DNA from: Cyanidium caldarium
Lineage: Eukaryota > Rhodophyta > Bangiophyceae > Cyanidiales > Cyanidiaceae
NCBI GenBank assembly: GCA_026184775.1
Contig: JANCYW010000010.1
Coordinates: 124,001 to 188,000 of the forward strand
Length of the DNA: 64,000 nucleotides
Direction: 5' to 3'
This document shows, piece by piece, positions 1-9,633 of this stretch (positions are counted from its first letter, which is position 1; every line of letters begins with the position of its first letter). The notes beneath the pieces were generated by a model. It made no database searches and was not told where the DNA came from. It saw nothing but the letters and a program-made list of their open reading frames with translations. The translations under genes were made by a program, and so were the position numbers.

Positions 1-1307
1 ACCTCGCTGAGGATGTCATCGAAATTGCGCGTCTTGATGCCGCTCGGTGTCGCGACGGTGTTGCCGTGCATCGGGTCGCACGACCAGGTGACGACGTGGC
101 CGGAGCGCCGCACAGCCTCGATAAGGCGCGGCAGGTGTTCGCGCACTTTGCCCGCGCCGACGCGGGTGATCAGGGTGATGCGTCCGGGCTCGTTGTTCGG
201 GTTGAGCGTGTCCAGCAGCTGCAGCAGCTCGGCATCGCTCAGCGTCGGGCCGCACTTGATGCCGATCGGATTGGCGATGCCGCGCAGAAACTCCACGTGC
301 GCGCCGTCCGGCTGACGGGTGCGATCGCCACACCACAGCATGTGCGCCGAGGTGGCGTAGTGCTTGCCGGTGATTTCGCAGCGGCGCACCAGCGCCTCCT
401 CGTATGGCAGCAGCAGCGCCTCGTGCGACACGAAAAACTCCGCCTGCCGCACCATCGGCGAGTCGGCCTGCAGACCACAGCTGGACATGAATTTCAGCGC
501 GTCGGTGATGCGGGTGGCATACTCCAGGAAGCGTTTCCCCTGCGGCGTACCGTTCACAAACTCCAAATTGATATCGTGGATGCGGTGCAGGTCCACAAAC
601 CCGCCATGCGCCAGCGACCGCACCAGATTGATGGTGGCGGTGCTCTGGTGATACGCCGTCAGCATGCGATGCGGGTCCGGCACGCGTGCCTCGGCGGTAA
701 ACTCCGGCCCGTTGATCATATCCCCACGGTAGGTGGGTAACTCCAACACCTTGTTCTTTTCGCGCTCCACCGGCGACGAGCGCGGTTTCGCGAATTGACC
801 GGCCATGCGCCCGATCTTCACCACCGGCAGCCCGAGCCCGTACATCAACATGATGCTCATCTGAATTAGGAGCAGGAACGTGTCGCGGATGTTTTCCCCG
901 CCGTACTTTTCAAACTCCGCGAAAGATTCGGCACAGTCACCGCCCTGCAGCACAAACGCCTCCCCGCGACTTGCCTTGGCGAGCAGGCTCTTCAGCTTTG
1001 CGCCCTCGCCGGTGTACACCAACGGCACCGACTTGCGCAACCGCTGCTCCACCCGCTCCAATTCGGCCTGGTCCGGGTAGTCGGGCACTTGTTTGATAGG
1101 CATCGTCCGCCACGATCCCGGCGACCACGGTCGTTGCTGATGTTTCCGCGGCGGTGCCGTTGTGGCCGTCATAGCCAGACGCGACCGCCACACCGCGTGG
1201 GAGGACGGCCGCCTCGCTGGGAACGCCGAAATCGAAGCGCCCACGCGCTGCTTCCGCCTAAGCTGGCCCCCCGGGGGCACAGCGAAGATGAAACTCAGGT
1301 TTGCCAT
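1..1307 (-). CDS. class II (plant-type) 3-deoxy-D-arabino-heptulosonate-7-phosphate synthase, plastid, 3' end cut by window
   Basis: First enzyme of the shikimate pathway; it condenses phosphoenolpyruvate and erythrose 4-phosphate. On the minus strand the frame gives, in order, the family hallmarks PWSPGSWR, PDYPDQAELERV, LQGGDCAESF, VVKIGRMAGQFAKPRSS, LPTYRGDMINGPEF, GGFVDLHRIHDINLEF, GIKCGPTL and WSCDPMHGNT. About 435 residues are present and the frame is still open at base 1, so roughly the last 80-100 residues are missing. I chose ATG 1307 because it adds an R/S-rich leader with an early Phe (MANLSFIFAV), as in red-algal plastid transit peptides. ATG 1172 would start just before the conserved core and cannot be excluded. 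Chorismate mutase, a later step of the pathway, lies at 44.6 kb. Confidence 0.93.
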   Translation of the reverse strand, partial: MANLSFIFAVPPGGQLRRKQRVGASISAFPARRPSSHAVWRSRLAMTATTAPPRKHQQRPWSPGSWRTMPIKQVPDYPDQAELERVEQRLRKSVPLVYTGEGAKLKSLLAKASRGEAFVLQGGDCAESFAEFEKYGGENIRDTFLLLIQMSIMLMYGLGLPVVKIGRMAGQFAKPRSSPVEREKNKVLELPTYRGDMINGPEFTAEARVPDPHRMLTAYHQSTATINLVRSLAHGGFVDLHRIHDINLEFVNGTPQGKRFLEYATRITDALKFMSSCGLQADSPMVRQAEFFVSHEALLLPYEEALVRRCEITGKHYATSAHMLWCGDRTRQPDGAHVEFLRGIANPIGIKCGPTLSDAELLQLLDTLNPNNEPGRITLITRVGAGKVREHLPRLIEAVRRSGHVVTWSCDPMHGNTVATPSGIKTRNFDDILSE

Positions 1308-1946
1308 AGAAGGCGCACCCGCACGGACGGTGTCGCGTCGTCGATGAGGCAGGGCGTCGAGGGGGAGGCGGCTGGGCGCTGAGAAAAAACGGCCGACGCC
1401 AACTACGCATCGCATTGAGAAAATCGGCGGCGATGGCTTCGACGATTTTCCAGCGCCCGGTCGCGCATCGCTGCAGGGCCCGAACGAAATCGGCCGGGGA
1501 ATCGCGCGCGGGGCGCCTCACAAGACGACCCACCCTGAAGACGCTGACGGCAGAGGGTGCTCTGTAGGCGTTGGGGACACCGGGTTGACTGCAACCGTGC
1601 GTGGACGGTTGGCCGGGACAGGAGTGGCGAGCATAATCAGATAGAACAGACGAGAGCAGGCGGAGCCGCAGGGTGTTTCTCGGAGGAGAGTCAAGGTTGG
1701 GCGGGTGGCTCGACTAGGGTGCGCGCGAGTGCCACGAGACCTGGCCACCGGTTGCAACGCGGAAACGGGCGAGCGAGGCGCCAGCAAGGCGCAACGACGG
1801 GAGTGCGACCAGTCGGGCAGGCGCGGCGCGCCCAGCAGCGACTGGGGGAGACGGGTTGTGACAGCCGCTGAGCGCTCACGAGGGTTGCGCGTTTTCGGCA
1901 TCTTTTTTTTTGAAAAGTCGCTGCGACCGACCCGAACGCCAACGCC
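1308..1946. other. divergent intergenic region
   Basis: Separates the head-to-head starts of DAHP synthase (minus) and the SANT-like gene (plus) and so probably holds both promoters. The only distinctive element is a run of nine T at 1903-1911, 36 bases before the ATG at 1947. Open frames here have no recognisable domain and look like noise. Confidence 0.5.
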
Positions 1947-2891
1947 ATGTCCATGAGCGAGGAGGAAATCGAAGCGCTGGGCGTGTTATCGGACGCGGCA
2001 CAGCAGGCGGCTGGGTTATCGGAGCAGCTGACTGAGACACTGCGCCGCGTCCGAGAGGTGGCCAACACGCCGGCCGGGGCGCGGGTGTTGCGGTCGGCGT
2101 GGGCGCCGTACGCGACCAAGATTTTGGAGGCGGCGCAGGCGGTGTTGCGCACGGCGCAAGTGACGCTGGAGGTGCACGCCAGCGAGCTTTTTGCGGACGG
2201 CGGCGCTATCGCGGCGTCGTTGGAGGTGGCGCACGGTGAGCGCGGGGGGCGACGCGCCGGTACCGCGGCGGCCGGCTCGCGCTCACCGCCACGGGCCGCG
2301 AAGAGGACTGGACGCGGCGCGGCAGGCGCTGAAATGGCGACGCTGACAGACGGTGCCGATCGCGTGGAGGAAGAGGAGGAAGAAGAAGAGGAGGGTGCGC
2401 CCGCGCCGATTGACCGGCGGCGCCCCGGCAGTGGCGCGGCGCTGACTACTTCTGTCAAAGCGCAACGGCACCGGTTCACCGACGCGGAAGATGCCATCTT
2501 CGAGCAGACCTACCGCGAGATGGCCCCGCGAGAACGCAGTCTATTCACTGTCGCGCGACAAGTGCGTGCCCGCCTGCCGCACGGGATGGAGCGCAAAGAG
2601 CGCGTGGTTTACAAACACCTGCTGCTGCTCAAGGAGAAACACAAGTGGTCGGCGCACGCCGGTGGGACCGCTCGCATGCCGCATGCGCCTGCGGCGACCG
2701 AGTCGCCCCAGCGGCATGGGGCCACGCGACAGCCCGACAGCACCGAGCTGATGATCGATGAAGAGCACGCCATGGCGCGCGACGCGGTCGACACGGCGCT
2801 CAGCGAGGACACCAGTGGCGGGTTGTCGTCCCGAAAAACGGGCGACAAAAAGGGCAAGGCCGCGGCACTCAGCAACATATGGTCGCTGTGA
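1947..2891 (+). CDS. hypothetical protein with a C-terminal SANT/Myb-like segment
   Basis: 314 residues, not recognised as a named family. The N-terminal ~85 residues are helical and acidic. A low-complexity stretch follows, with an uninterrupted acidic run (EEEEEEEEEE-type, about residues 132-142). The segment from about residue 172 (RHRFTDAEDAIFEQTYREM) to KHKWSAH, rich in aromatic and basic residues, resembles a single Myb/SANT-type helical domain. A nuclear, chromatin-linked role would fit but is inference only. The start MSMSEEE has a second Met two codons downstream. Codon use is GC3-rich like the neighbouring genes, which supports real coding. Confidence 0.7.
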   Translation: MSMSEEEIEALGVLSDAAQQAAGLSEQLTETLRRVREVANTPAGARVLRSAWAPYATKILEAAQAVLRTAQVTLEVHASELFADGGAIAASLEVAHGERGGRRAGTAAAGSRSPPRAAKRTGRGAAGAEMATLTDGADRVEEEEEEEEEGAPAPIDRRRPGSGAALTTSVKAQRHRFTDAEDAIFEQTYREMAPRERSLFTVARQVRARLPHGMERKERVVYKHLLLLKEKHKWSAHAGGTARMPHAPAATESPQRHGATRQPDSTELMIDEEHAMARDAVDTALSEDTSGGLSSRKTGDKKGKAAALSNIWSL

Positions 2892-3049
2892 CGCCCTGGA
2901 GCGGGAGAAGCAGCTCTGCCGCCGGGAGAAAAGAGATGAGGAGATCGGAGCGCTGCATCACTTGCTGAAAGCCTAAACCACGCTCCCGGAACTCTGGTAC
3001 GCCTCTGGGCGACTCCACAACCGTGAAGCACGTCCTTCGCGGTGGCGCA

Positions 3050-3205
3050 TCAAAAGTTCAGCTTGGTGCGACGCCAGTGTCGCCGCTTGCTGTTGAAGCG
3101 GATCTTGGTGTTCGACTTGAGACGATACCAATACGGCACCGGCCGATTTTGGTTGCGCTTCCTGGCCATCTTTTGCTTGATCTTGAAAGTCTTTTTCGAA
3201 GGCAT
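3050..3205 (-). CDS. RPL39: 60S ribosomal protein eL39
   Basis: A 51-residue basic protein encoded in one frame from ATG 3205 to TGA 3050. It begins [19 protein letters not shown], continues with [20 protein letters not shown] and ends [12 protein letters not shown]. This is the universal eL39 pattern ([25 protein letters not shown]) at the normal family length. eL39 lines the exit tunnel of the large ribosomal subunit. The gene has no intron and is divergent from eIF1A, 455 bases away, so the two translation genes may share a promoter region. It is easily missed because it is so short. Confidence 0.96.
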   Translation of the reverse strand: MPSKKTFKIKQKMARKRNQNRPVPYWYRLKSNTKIRFNSKRRHWRRTKLNF

Positions 3206-3660
3206 CGTGGAACCGGTACGCGTCGCGGAGGCACAACGAGGGCGCCCAAGGGGGTGCGCACGGAGAGGCGCCGCGCCGAGCGTCCCGCCGGAGCGGTCGA
3301 CGGCCCGGTCAGAAGGAAATTAGATGAAATGGGTCAATATTGTATGTCGAGGAAGACGGAGTCGGCTGTGCGAGGGCGTGGGAAACGCTGGCGCGTCGTC
3401 CCTTCGCTTTGTGTTGCGCACGACCAACGCGGTGGACAGCGGGTACGACTCCGTGAGGGGCATAGTGTTTTCGTCTGGCGGCGTTTGCTGACGCTCGTCA
3501 CCGACGGCAGTGCCACTGAGCAGACACTTTTGCACACAGCGCTAGATAAGCGGCGGATTTCGCGGCACGGCCTCCTGCCGCCGGAGTCGCCGCAGGTGAC
3601 ACTTGTGGGCGTGGCGGCGTGCCCGTCCAAGCAATTTGAGACGCACACATCCCCCTCCGT
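3206..3660. other. divergent promoter region between eL39 and eIF1A
   Basis: 455 bases between two head-to-head translation genes. No convincing reading frame or RNA gene is visible. Shared regulation is plausible from the arrangement alone; no motif was identified. Confidence 0.45.
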
Positions 3661-4411
3661 ATGGCCAAGAACAAGGGTAAGGGCGGCAAGAACCGCCGAC
3701 GGGGAAAGAATGAGAATGACGCTATGCGGCGGGAGGTGGACGTTAAGGAGGAGGGGCAAGGTAAGTGCACGCGATCGAGGGCGCTGCCTCAGGTAGCAAG
3801 GGCAACACAGAGTCGTGGCTTTCGTCGGGGCGCGAGTGATGAAGCGCCAAGTGCGTGCAACAACTTGCTGATGCGTGCAAGGCGCGCCGTGCGGAAAGGT
3901 ATTTTCTCGAAGAATTCCTCGTTTCTGACACCCAGACGACGACAGCCCGCCAGTGCCACGACTCAGCAACAGGCAACTAACCCATCGGGAATGGCTGGCG
4001 ACGCGCAAGGCGACCGGCCACCGTTCTACGTCTGCAGAATATGCACAGGTGCTGCGAATGCTGGGCAACGGACGCTGCGAGTTGTATTGTTTCGACGGCA
4101 TCAGGCGGCTGGGACATATCCGCGGCAAGATGCGGAAAAAGGTGTGGATCAACGTCGGTGATGTGGTGCTGGTGGGCTTGCGCGATTACCAGGACGACAA
4201 GTGCGACATCATCCTCAAGTACACGGCGGACGAGGCGCGTACCCTGCAGCGCAAAGGCGAGCTGCCCGACAACATCGTACTGAACGAGGGCACGGGCGAC
4301 GGCGGCGGTGCCGATGTGGAGTTCGATATCGAGATCGGAGAGGCCGAAGACGGCCTCGGAAAGCAGCCGAACCGAAGCGACATGCCCGAGTTGGACATCG
4401 ACGACATATGA
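3661..4411 (+). CDS. EIF1AX: translation initiation factor eIF1A (two exons: 3661-3760 and 4038-4411)
   Basis: eIF1A binds the ribosomal A site and works with eIF1 in scanning and start-codon choice. Exon 1 encodes [19 protein letters not shown] and ends with VDVKEEGQ plus one base. Exon 2 resumes at [20 protein letters not shown] and carries the OB-fold signature [20 protein letters not shown], then DEARTL and the acidic tail ending ELDIDDI. The spliced protein is 157 residues, normal for the family. The splice follows consensus: GTAAGT at 3761, AG at 4036-4037, and a likely branch site ACTAAC at 3976-3981. Neither exon alone gives a complete factor, so splicing is required. The intron carries a box C/D snoRNA candidate. 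This is the only spliceosomal intron I could recognise in the window. Confidence 0.96.
3761..4037 (+). other. spliceosomal intron of eIF1A
   Basis: 277 bases. The donor is GTAAGT, the acceptor CTGCAG, and ACTAAC at 3976-3981 matches the extended branch-point consensus used in intron-poor unicellular eukaryotes. It is phase 1 (after the first base of the Glu codon) and contains stop codons in the reading frame. Confidence 0.92.
3823..3938 (+). ncRNA. intronic box C/D snoRNA candidate targeting two 18S rRNA sites (snR57-like)
   Basis: Box C GTGATGA is at 3836-3842, box D' CTGA at 3868-3871 and box D CTGA at 3925-3928. Flanks can pair: CGTC 3823-3826 with GACG 3935-3938, and GGG 3827-3829 with CCC 3931-3933, with a bulged A. 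The guide before box D (3912-3923) is complementary to AACGAGGAATTC, a near-universal stretch of helix-rich 3' 18S rRNA. The box D+5 rule points to the G after AAC, by my count the G methylated in yeast by snR57 (Gm1572). The guide before D' (3856-3866) is complementary to AAGTTGTTGCA, also conserved 18S, pointing to the first U after AAG. The rRNA sequences are from memory. The C' box is not clear, and the gap between stem and box C is larger than usual. Confidence 0.75.
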
Positions 4412-4814
4412 GAGCAGCGGGAGAGAATGGAGCGCACAATGCTGACCGGTTAGAGCGACAGAACTGCGGATGCCAACGGGGGTGGTTGCGGTGGCCGGCC
4501 GCCGAACACGGACGCACGGAAAGCGCCACTGATGCAGCAACGATGACGCATGATGTGGTTAGGCGTGGCTGCCTGGGGTGGTCAGTTGGTTGCCCGCGGC
4601 ACCCGCTTTCGTCAGCGTGGGTAAAGCACAGTGTCATTCGGTTTCTGTCGGGATGTTGTTGCCTCTGCAGGTGCACGAAGCGTAGTGGGATCGTTCATGC
4701 CCGCGGGCGGCTTGTGGACGCACTCGCAACGTTCCGACGCCTCTGGCACATAGTTCGGTTCGCCGTGAAACCGATGAAGAACTCGCACCACCAACGACGG
4801 CAGACGAAGAGGCA
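4412..4814. other. intergenic region
   Basis: About 400 bases between eIF1A and the NDUFAF6-like gene, both on the plus strand. It should hold the eIF1A terminator and the next promoter. Two box C-like strings (ATGATG near 4549) have no box D at a useful distance. Nothing else is supported. Confidence 0.4.
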
Positions 4815-6077
4815 ATGGGAGACGATGAGAAGGGTGGCAATTTAGCTGCACGGAGCGCCACGCAGTTGCCTGCTTCAGCGGCGGCGCAATCATCCTTCCG
4901 TTTTCCTCCATCGTCTGAGCGTCGGCTCGCACCGCCGACGTCGCTGCTCTTGGCGTCTGCGCTAGTTAGCTCGGTGGCCAGGAACGACCCGAAGCTCCGG
5001 CACTCTCCACAAGGCGCCCATCGGTGGCACTCGGCAGAGGCACGCGCTCGAGCCGATGACGTCGACGCCGGGCTGGAACGCTTCTCGTTCCCGGCGCGCT
5101 CGGAGCCGCCGTTTGTCAACCCGTACACCGCTGCCCAGTCGGACTTTGAGCAGTGCCTGGCACAAGTGAAGCAGCACGACTACGAGCACTACCTGACGAA
5201 TCTGTTGCAGACGAGTCGAGAGGCACGGCTGGCACACGCGTCGCTGCGCGCGTTCCAGGTGCAACTGGCGCGCATCAAGGACTCGGTGTCGAACGAGGAC
5301 CTCGGACGGTTGCGGGTGGGTTTCTTTCGGTCGGCAGTGGAGGCGGTGTACGCCGAACCGCTATCGACGACGAGAAAGGCGCCGGTGGAGAGTCCGACGC
5401 TGCGGGCGCTGTGCGACACCGTGCAGCGATTTTCGCTGCCGCGCGAGCCGCTGGAGCGACTGATGGACGCCCGCGAAAACGACTTGGCGTACCCGCAGCC
5501 GGCCACCATGCAAGAGTTGGTGCAGTATGCCGAGGCGACACAGGGCGCACTGCTGGCGCTGCACGCTCGGGTGCTATGGACACTGGAACCGTCGCTTGGC
5601 GACGCCGACGCCGATCTGCAGCACGAGGCGGAGGTGGAGCTGATACGCGCCGTGGATCGCACCGCCGGTCGTGTCGGACGCGCCGCCGGGCTGGTGCGAG
5701 TATTGCAAGGCGTCCCGCATCACGCCGTCCGCCGACAGACGTATGTGCCGGCGTCGGTGATGCGCGAATGCGGCATCGGCGTGCGCGACATGCTGCGCGC
5801 GGAGGCAGGCGCGTCGACGGGCGTGCGCGAGGCGTTTCGACGCATAGCGCAGCACGCGCAGCAGTGTTTGGATGAGGCCCGCGCCGATACCCGATCGCGA
5901 GCGCACATCCCCCGCCGCACTCGCTTGGCGTTGCTCCTGCCCGCAGAGGTGTGTCGATGGTATTTGAGGGCGTTGCGCAAGTGCGACTACAACGCGTTCG
6001 ATCGGCGCCTGCAGGTGATGCCGTCGTTGCGGCTGCAGCTGGGCCTGCTACGACAGCGAATACTCGGCAGGTGGTGA
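4815..6077 (+). CDS. NDUFAF6: mitochondrial complex I assembly factor 6 homolog (squalene/phytoene synthase-like fold)
   Basis: 420 residues. From about residue 115 the protein follows NDUFAF6: DYEHYLTNLL, SLRAFQVQLARIKDSVS, RVGFFRSAVEAVY, REPLERLMDAREND, MQELVQYAEATQGALL, AAGLVRVLQGVPHHAVRR and VPASVM. These match the trans-isoprenyl synthase fold, but the Asp-rich catalytic motifs of true phytoene/squalene synthases (DxxxD) are not evident, as in NDUFAF6. The known role is assembly of the ND1 module of respiratory complex I in the mitochondrial matrix. The first ~80 residues are low-complexity, with Ala, Ser and Arg, and may include the targeting region. It is convergent with TOP6A, 105 bases between stop codons. 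Confidence 0.88.
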   Translation: MGDDEKGGNLAARSATQLPASAAAQSSFRFPPSSERRLAPPTSLLLASALVSSVARNDPKLRHSPQGAHRWHSAEARARADDVDAGLERFSFPARSEPPFVNPYTAAQSDFEQCLAQVKQHDYEHYLTNLLQTSREARLAHASLRAFQVQLARIKDSVSNEDLGRLRVGFFRSAVEAVYAEPLSTTRKAPVESPTLRALCDTVQRFSLPREPLERLMDARENDLAYPQPATMQELVQYAEATQGALLALHARVLWTLEPSLGDADADLQHEAEVELIRAVDRTAGRVGRAAGLVRVLQGVPHHAVRRQTYVPASVMRECGIGVRDMLRAEAGASTGVREAFRRIAQHAQQCLDEARADTRSRAHIPRRTRLALLLPAEVCRWYLRALRKCDYNAFDRRLQVMPSLRLQLGLLRQRILGRW

Positions 6078-6182
6078 GCGATGCAGGTGAGACGCGGCGG
6101 CGGGGCTTCACCCGCGCGGGATGGGTGTTGGAACAGACATAGGGGCCGACCCGGCCCGGTGAACTCCACTCGATCTCCTCGT

Positions 6183-7535
6183 TCACACCCAGTCTCCGGC
6201 GCGGATCTTCTGCGGCAGGTACACCTCGGTCAAGTACTGAAAGCCGAAACTGCTCAGCGCTTGTATTTCGGCCTTCTCTTTGCGCTTCACCATGAGCGAC
6301 AGCTCCCGATGCCACGCGGGGTTCTTTTTGATAAAGTCCTCCTCCAGCATGTCCTTACCGGTCTTGACATCGGTGTCACTCATCGGCAGACGGCACTGCT
6401 CGGGGATGCGATACTTGTCCAGGTCGGACGGGCGCACGCCGAGCCACTTGATGTCCGGGGTGGTCAGGTTGGCCGAGTCGTAACTCATGTTCTTGCTGCC
6501 GCTCATGTACACCGACAGAATCTTCAACCCGTACGGGTCGCTGTCCACCAGGCCGAGCACCGGAATGCGCAGCTCCTCCTTGAGGCGCTTGAGGAAGAGG
6601 CGCGTGCCCACGTCGGGCTGTCCCTTGGCGGTCACAATAATGCACTTGATGCGATTGTAGAAACGATCCTCGGCCAGTCGCATGAAAGCGGCATCCTTCT
6701 CCACCAGCAGGATAAACTCGGCGTCCGAGCGGATGTCGTGAATGCGGTCGGTGTACGGTGGTATGGCCTTGCCGCCCACACCCATGCGCGTGCAATCGAT
6801 GCGGTCGCCGTCTTCAACAAAAGACACACACCCGACCACGATGCCCTTTTCGGAGGCGACCACGTTGAGCGAGTTGCGCGTGCAGCCGACCAGGCAGGCG
6901 ACGTCGTTGAGCACGTCGTCGGACTCGTTCTGCGACTTGAACAGCTTGACGTCGGTGTAGAAGAGGTCGCGCTTGGTGGTGTGAATGTCGCGCGTGCACA
7001 GCTGGTGCACCAGCTGCATGACCCGCGTCATGATGGCGGTCTTGCGCACCGAGGCTACCGAGGCGAACGAGCGCACCGCCACGCCGTCCTTGAGCACGAT
7101 ACGCTCCAGCTCCTCGACGTACTCTTGGTTGCCGGCGGAGCGCCGCGGCACCACGTAAGACAGGCCGCGTCCGTCCAAGATGCTCAAGGCGGCATTGATG
7201 AGGGTGCGCTCCAGCTCGGTGACGACCTGTGTGGAGGGCAGCTCCAGCACTTGCTTGCGGGCGTTGCCCACGCCCAGGTCGGTCACGTCCCGCACCGACT
7301 CGACGCGCCGCCGCTTGGCCTCGATGCGCCCCTCGGTTTCTCGGCGCAGCTGACGCAGACTGCGGAGGAGCTCAGGGTCATGCAGCGGGTCGGTGGGCTG
7401 GGTGTGCAGCGACGAGGGTGCAGCTTTTGAGGTTTTGGCGCGCATGGCGGCGCGAGACGAACGCCAGCACAAGGGCGGCGAGAAAAACCCGCGCCGGGCG
7501 GAGAGAGATTCTAAAGCGCATTGAGGCGGTCGCAA
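6183..7535 (-). CDS. TOP6A: DNA topoisomerase VI subunit A (SPO11-3/RHL2 type)
   Basis: 450 residues that closely follow plant SPO11-3. The winged-helix part carries the nucleophilic Tyr in [14 protein letters not shown] (about residue 193). The Toprim domain has the metal-binding Glu in [18 protein letters not shown] and the acidic pair in [18 protein letters not shown]. The plant-type block [17 protein letters not shown] follows, and the C-terminus reads [16 protein letters not shown]. In plants this subunit pairs with TOP6B to decatenate chromosomes, notably during endoreduplication; it is not the meiotic SPO11. ATG 7535 gives a basic leader; Met31 (7445) is an equally reasonable start. 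No TOP6B is in this window. Confidence 0.93.
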   Translation of the reverse strand: MRPPQCALESLSARRGFFSPPLCWRSSRAAMRAKTSKAAPSSLHTQPTDPLHDPELLRSLRQLRRETEGRIEAKRRRVESVRDVTDLGVGNARKQVLELPSTQVVTELERTLINAALSILDGRGLSYVVPRRSAGNQEYVEELERIVLKDGVAVRSFASVASVRKTAIMTRVMQLVHQLCTRDIHTTKRDLFYTDVKLFKSQNESDDVLNDVACLVGCTRNSLNVVASEKGIVVGCVSFVEDGDRIDCTRMGVGGKAIPPYTDRIHDIRSDAEFILLVEKDAAFMRLAEDRFYNRIKCIIVTAKGQPDVGTRLFLKRLKEELRIPVLGLVDSDPYGLKILSVYMSGSKNMSYDSANLTTPDIKWLGVRPSDLDKYRIPEQCRLPMSDTDVKTGKDMLEEDFIKKNPAWHRELSLMVKRKEKAEIQALSSFGFQYLTEVYLPQKIRAGDWV

Positions 7536-8465
7536 GCACCAGAGGTGGCAGGAAATGGGTCACCGGACGGGGCATGGGTAAGCGGATGAGGAGTCTCTCA
7601 TGTCTAGGTGCGATCAGGAGAGGGCGCGTAGAACGGGCGGTCACGGGCCTCATGTCTCCTGCCCCACCGTGGACGCTTCGAAAGAGGACTGGGAAGTGTT
7701 GCAGCGACTTGTGTAGCTTTCAAAGTGCGCGCGAGAACGAGCAAGCCTCCCTGGGGACAGGCGACGAGACCACACGGAGTCGGTTGAGCTTCTCGAGACC
7801 TCGCGGCGTACCCTTGAAGCGGGCCGCACAAAAGTGATCCTCCAGCAGAACATGACGTTCCTCCCGCATACTGAAAATGCACCCACCCCCTCCACTTCGA
7901 GTCAGTTTCACCTTCGTCCTACTCATCCGCCGTTGACCCGTGACCGTTTCCTCTCAGCGCCCGCTCCGCAAGTCCGTGACCCCTTGCTGTCTGTGACCGT
8001 TATGACACGTCCCCGCCATTCAAACGCCCGCAACCGTTGCAGTCCCCTACCCGGTCCCTTGATTGTCGGCGGACACGCACGTCCCTTCGGCGCCGCCGTG
8101 CACCCCTCCGCGGCCGCGCCGCGCCATCGAATCGGGGGAACGTGCGAACCCGGAAACGTCCGAGATTCCGATTCGCGCCATGCCTAAGGGACGATTTCCT
8201 TCGGCGACATTCTGGAACGTGTCATCTGGCACGGCCGCGTTTGACCGCCCATTGCAGTCGGCAGACTGACGTTGGCGTCGGCGACGTTGGTGTTACGCAG
8301 GCCTCCACAACGGTGGACTTGTGTCCGCAAAGCCTGATCTCCTGAACTTTAAGCACTGCGCCTGTCGGTCAGCACTCGGGTTCACCACCTCCGCCACCGA
8401 GCAGATTCACCACCGAGCGATCCGTCTCCGCACTTTTCTCTCTCAACTCCCAACTTGCTGGCACC
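7536..8465. other. long divergent intergenic region
   Basis: 930 bases between the TOP6A and BAR-protein starts, one of the longest gaps here. No convincing coding frame or RNA fold is visible. The pyrimidine-rich part contains TGACCGTT twice (near 7941 and 7994) and related TGACCC(C) strings, possibly binding sites but untested. Small open frames here lack domains. Confidence 0.4.
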
Positions 8466-9491
8466 ATGTTTCACCGCATGAAAGTCGGACTGAAACAGTC
8501 CAAGGACACGGTGATGCGCGCCAAGCCGGCGAGCGCACCGGAGACGCGCTATCAGACGGCGCTGGAGTCGCTGAATTCGCTGGAGCGTACCGCCAAGAAG
8601 GTGCGCGAGAGCGTCGCCGCCAACGAACCCGCCTGGCGTGCGCTGCTGTCCAATATGGAAGACGTGACCGGATCGTTGCTGGGCATGTTCGGCGCCACCC
8701 ACCCGTTCTATGAGGCGGTGAACAGTCTGTCGTCGAGCGTGTCTGGTCTGGAGTCGCATCTGGTGTCACACGGTGTGCTACATATGGTGCACGGACGCGG
8801 AGCCGCAGGCGGCGGTGAGTTCACCGCTCCGCCGGCGATTGGCGTGCAGGGCGTGTTAACACAGATCGACGAGTACTTGCGCAAATGCAAAGACATGCGC
8901 AAACGGGCGCAAGCGTATGAGAAGGCGTTCGACGAGGTGAACTATTATTTGGGCAAGGTGGAGAAGCTGGAGGCCGCCCAGAAGAACAGCACCGAGCCGA
9001 ACACGCGCATCGAGCGCAACCGCCAAAAGTTGGTGGAGGCGCGCGAAAAGGCCGACGAGGCGTGCACCGTGTTCCGCCGCGGCGTGGAGACGCTGGAGCG
9101 CAACCGCGAGGTGGTGTTCTCGCGGACGTTGCTGGCTTTCGTCGCCGCACATTTGGTGGCGTTCCGGTATGCGCCGCTGGAGGAGCACGAGGAGACGCTG
9201 CAAGAACAGTACCGCGCGCGCTTTGGTGACGCCGACGACCTGCACCTGGACTGGACGGAACGCGGCGGTGCCAGCCCGGGCAGCAGCACCAACACGCGCC
9301 CGCTGGACCACAAGACTGGCACTGCACAGGTGGACAACAGCGGATACGAGTCGAATGAGGGCGCCTCGCGGGACGATCTGGGCGACGAGGAGCACCTCGA
9401 CATGTCCAACGTGAGCTTGCGTCATGACGAGCGCGATGGCCGTGGCGAGGCGCCGGTGTTTGGCGACCATGCGGGAGGCGCCGAGGCGTAA
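8466..9491 (+). CDS. BAR-domain protein
   Basis: 341 residues. The first ~245 residues form one long helical unit with the layout of a BAR domain: helix 1 around RYQTALESLNSLERTAKKVR, then a central segment (KCKDMRKRAQAYEKAFDEVN) and a long charged helix ending VVFSRTLLAFVAAHLVAFRY. This is typical of amphiphysin/arfaptin-like dimers that sense or shape membranes. The tail (from about 250) is acidic and low-complexity without an SH3 domain. Expected at curved membranes of the endocytic or Golgi system. The exact subfamily cannot be fixed by reading. The Met at 8466 is the natural start because the domain begins close to it. Confidence 0.75.
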   Translation: MFHRMKVGLKQSKDTVMRAKPASAPETRYQTALESLNSLERTAKKVRESVAANEPAWRALLSNMEDVTGSLLGMFGATHPFYEAVNSLSSSVSGLESHLVSHGVLHMVHGRGAAGGGEFTAPPAIGVQGVLTQIDEYLRKCKDMRKRAQAYEKAFDEVNYYLGKVEKLEAAQKNSTEPNTRIERNRQKLVEAREKADEACTVFRRGVETLERNREVVFSRTLLAFVAAHLVAFRYAPLEEHEETLQEQYRARFGDADDLHLDWTERGGASPGSSTNTRPLDHKTGTAQVDNSGYESNEGASRDDLGDEEHLDMSNVSLRHDERDGRGEAPVFGDHAGGAEA

Positions 9492-9633
9492 GGCGCGACG
9501 AGTCGCATCGGAAGCATTGAAGAGGAATATACGGTGAGCGGGGTCAGCGGGATTCGACGCCCCGGCGGACGTGGTGGGCGCGCAGTCGCACAGCTCCCGG
9601 TAAACATCGTTTATCCAGCCACCTCCTGCGCTA

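Noticed and set aside
6081-7430. 449-codon plus-strand open frame
   Set aside because: Lies opposite the well-conserved TOP6A frame and shows no domain of its own.
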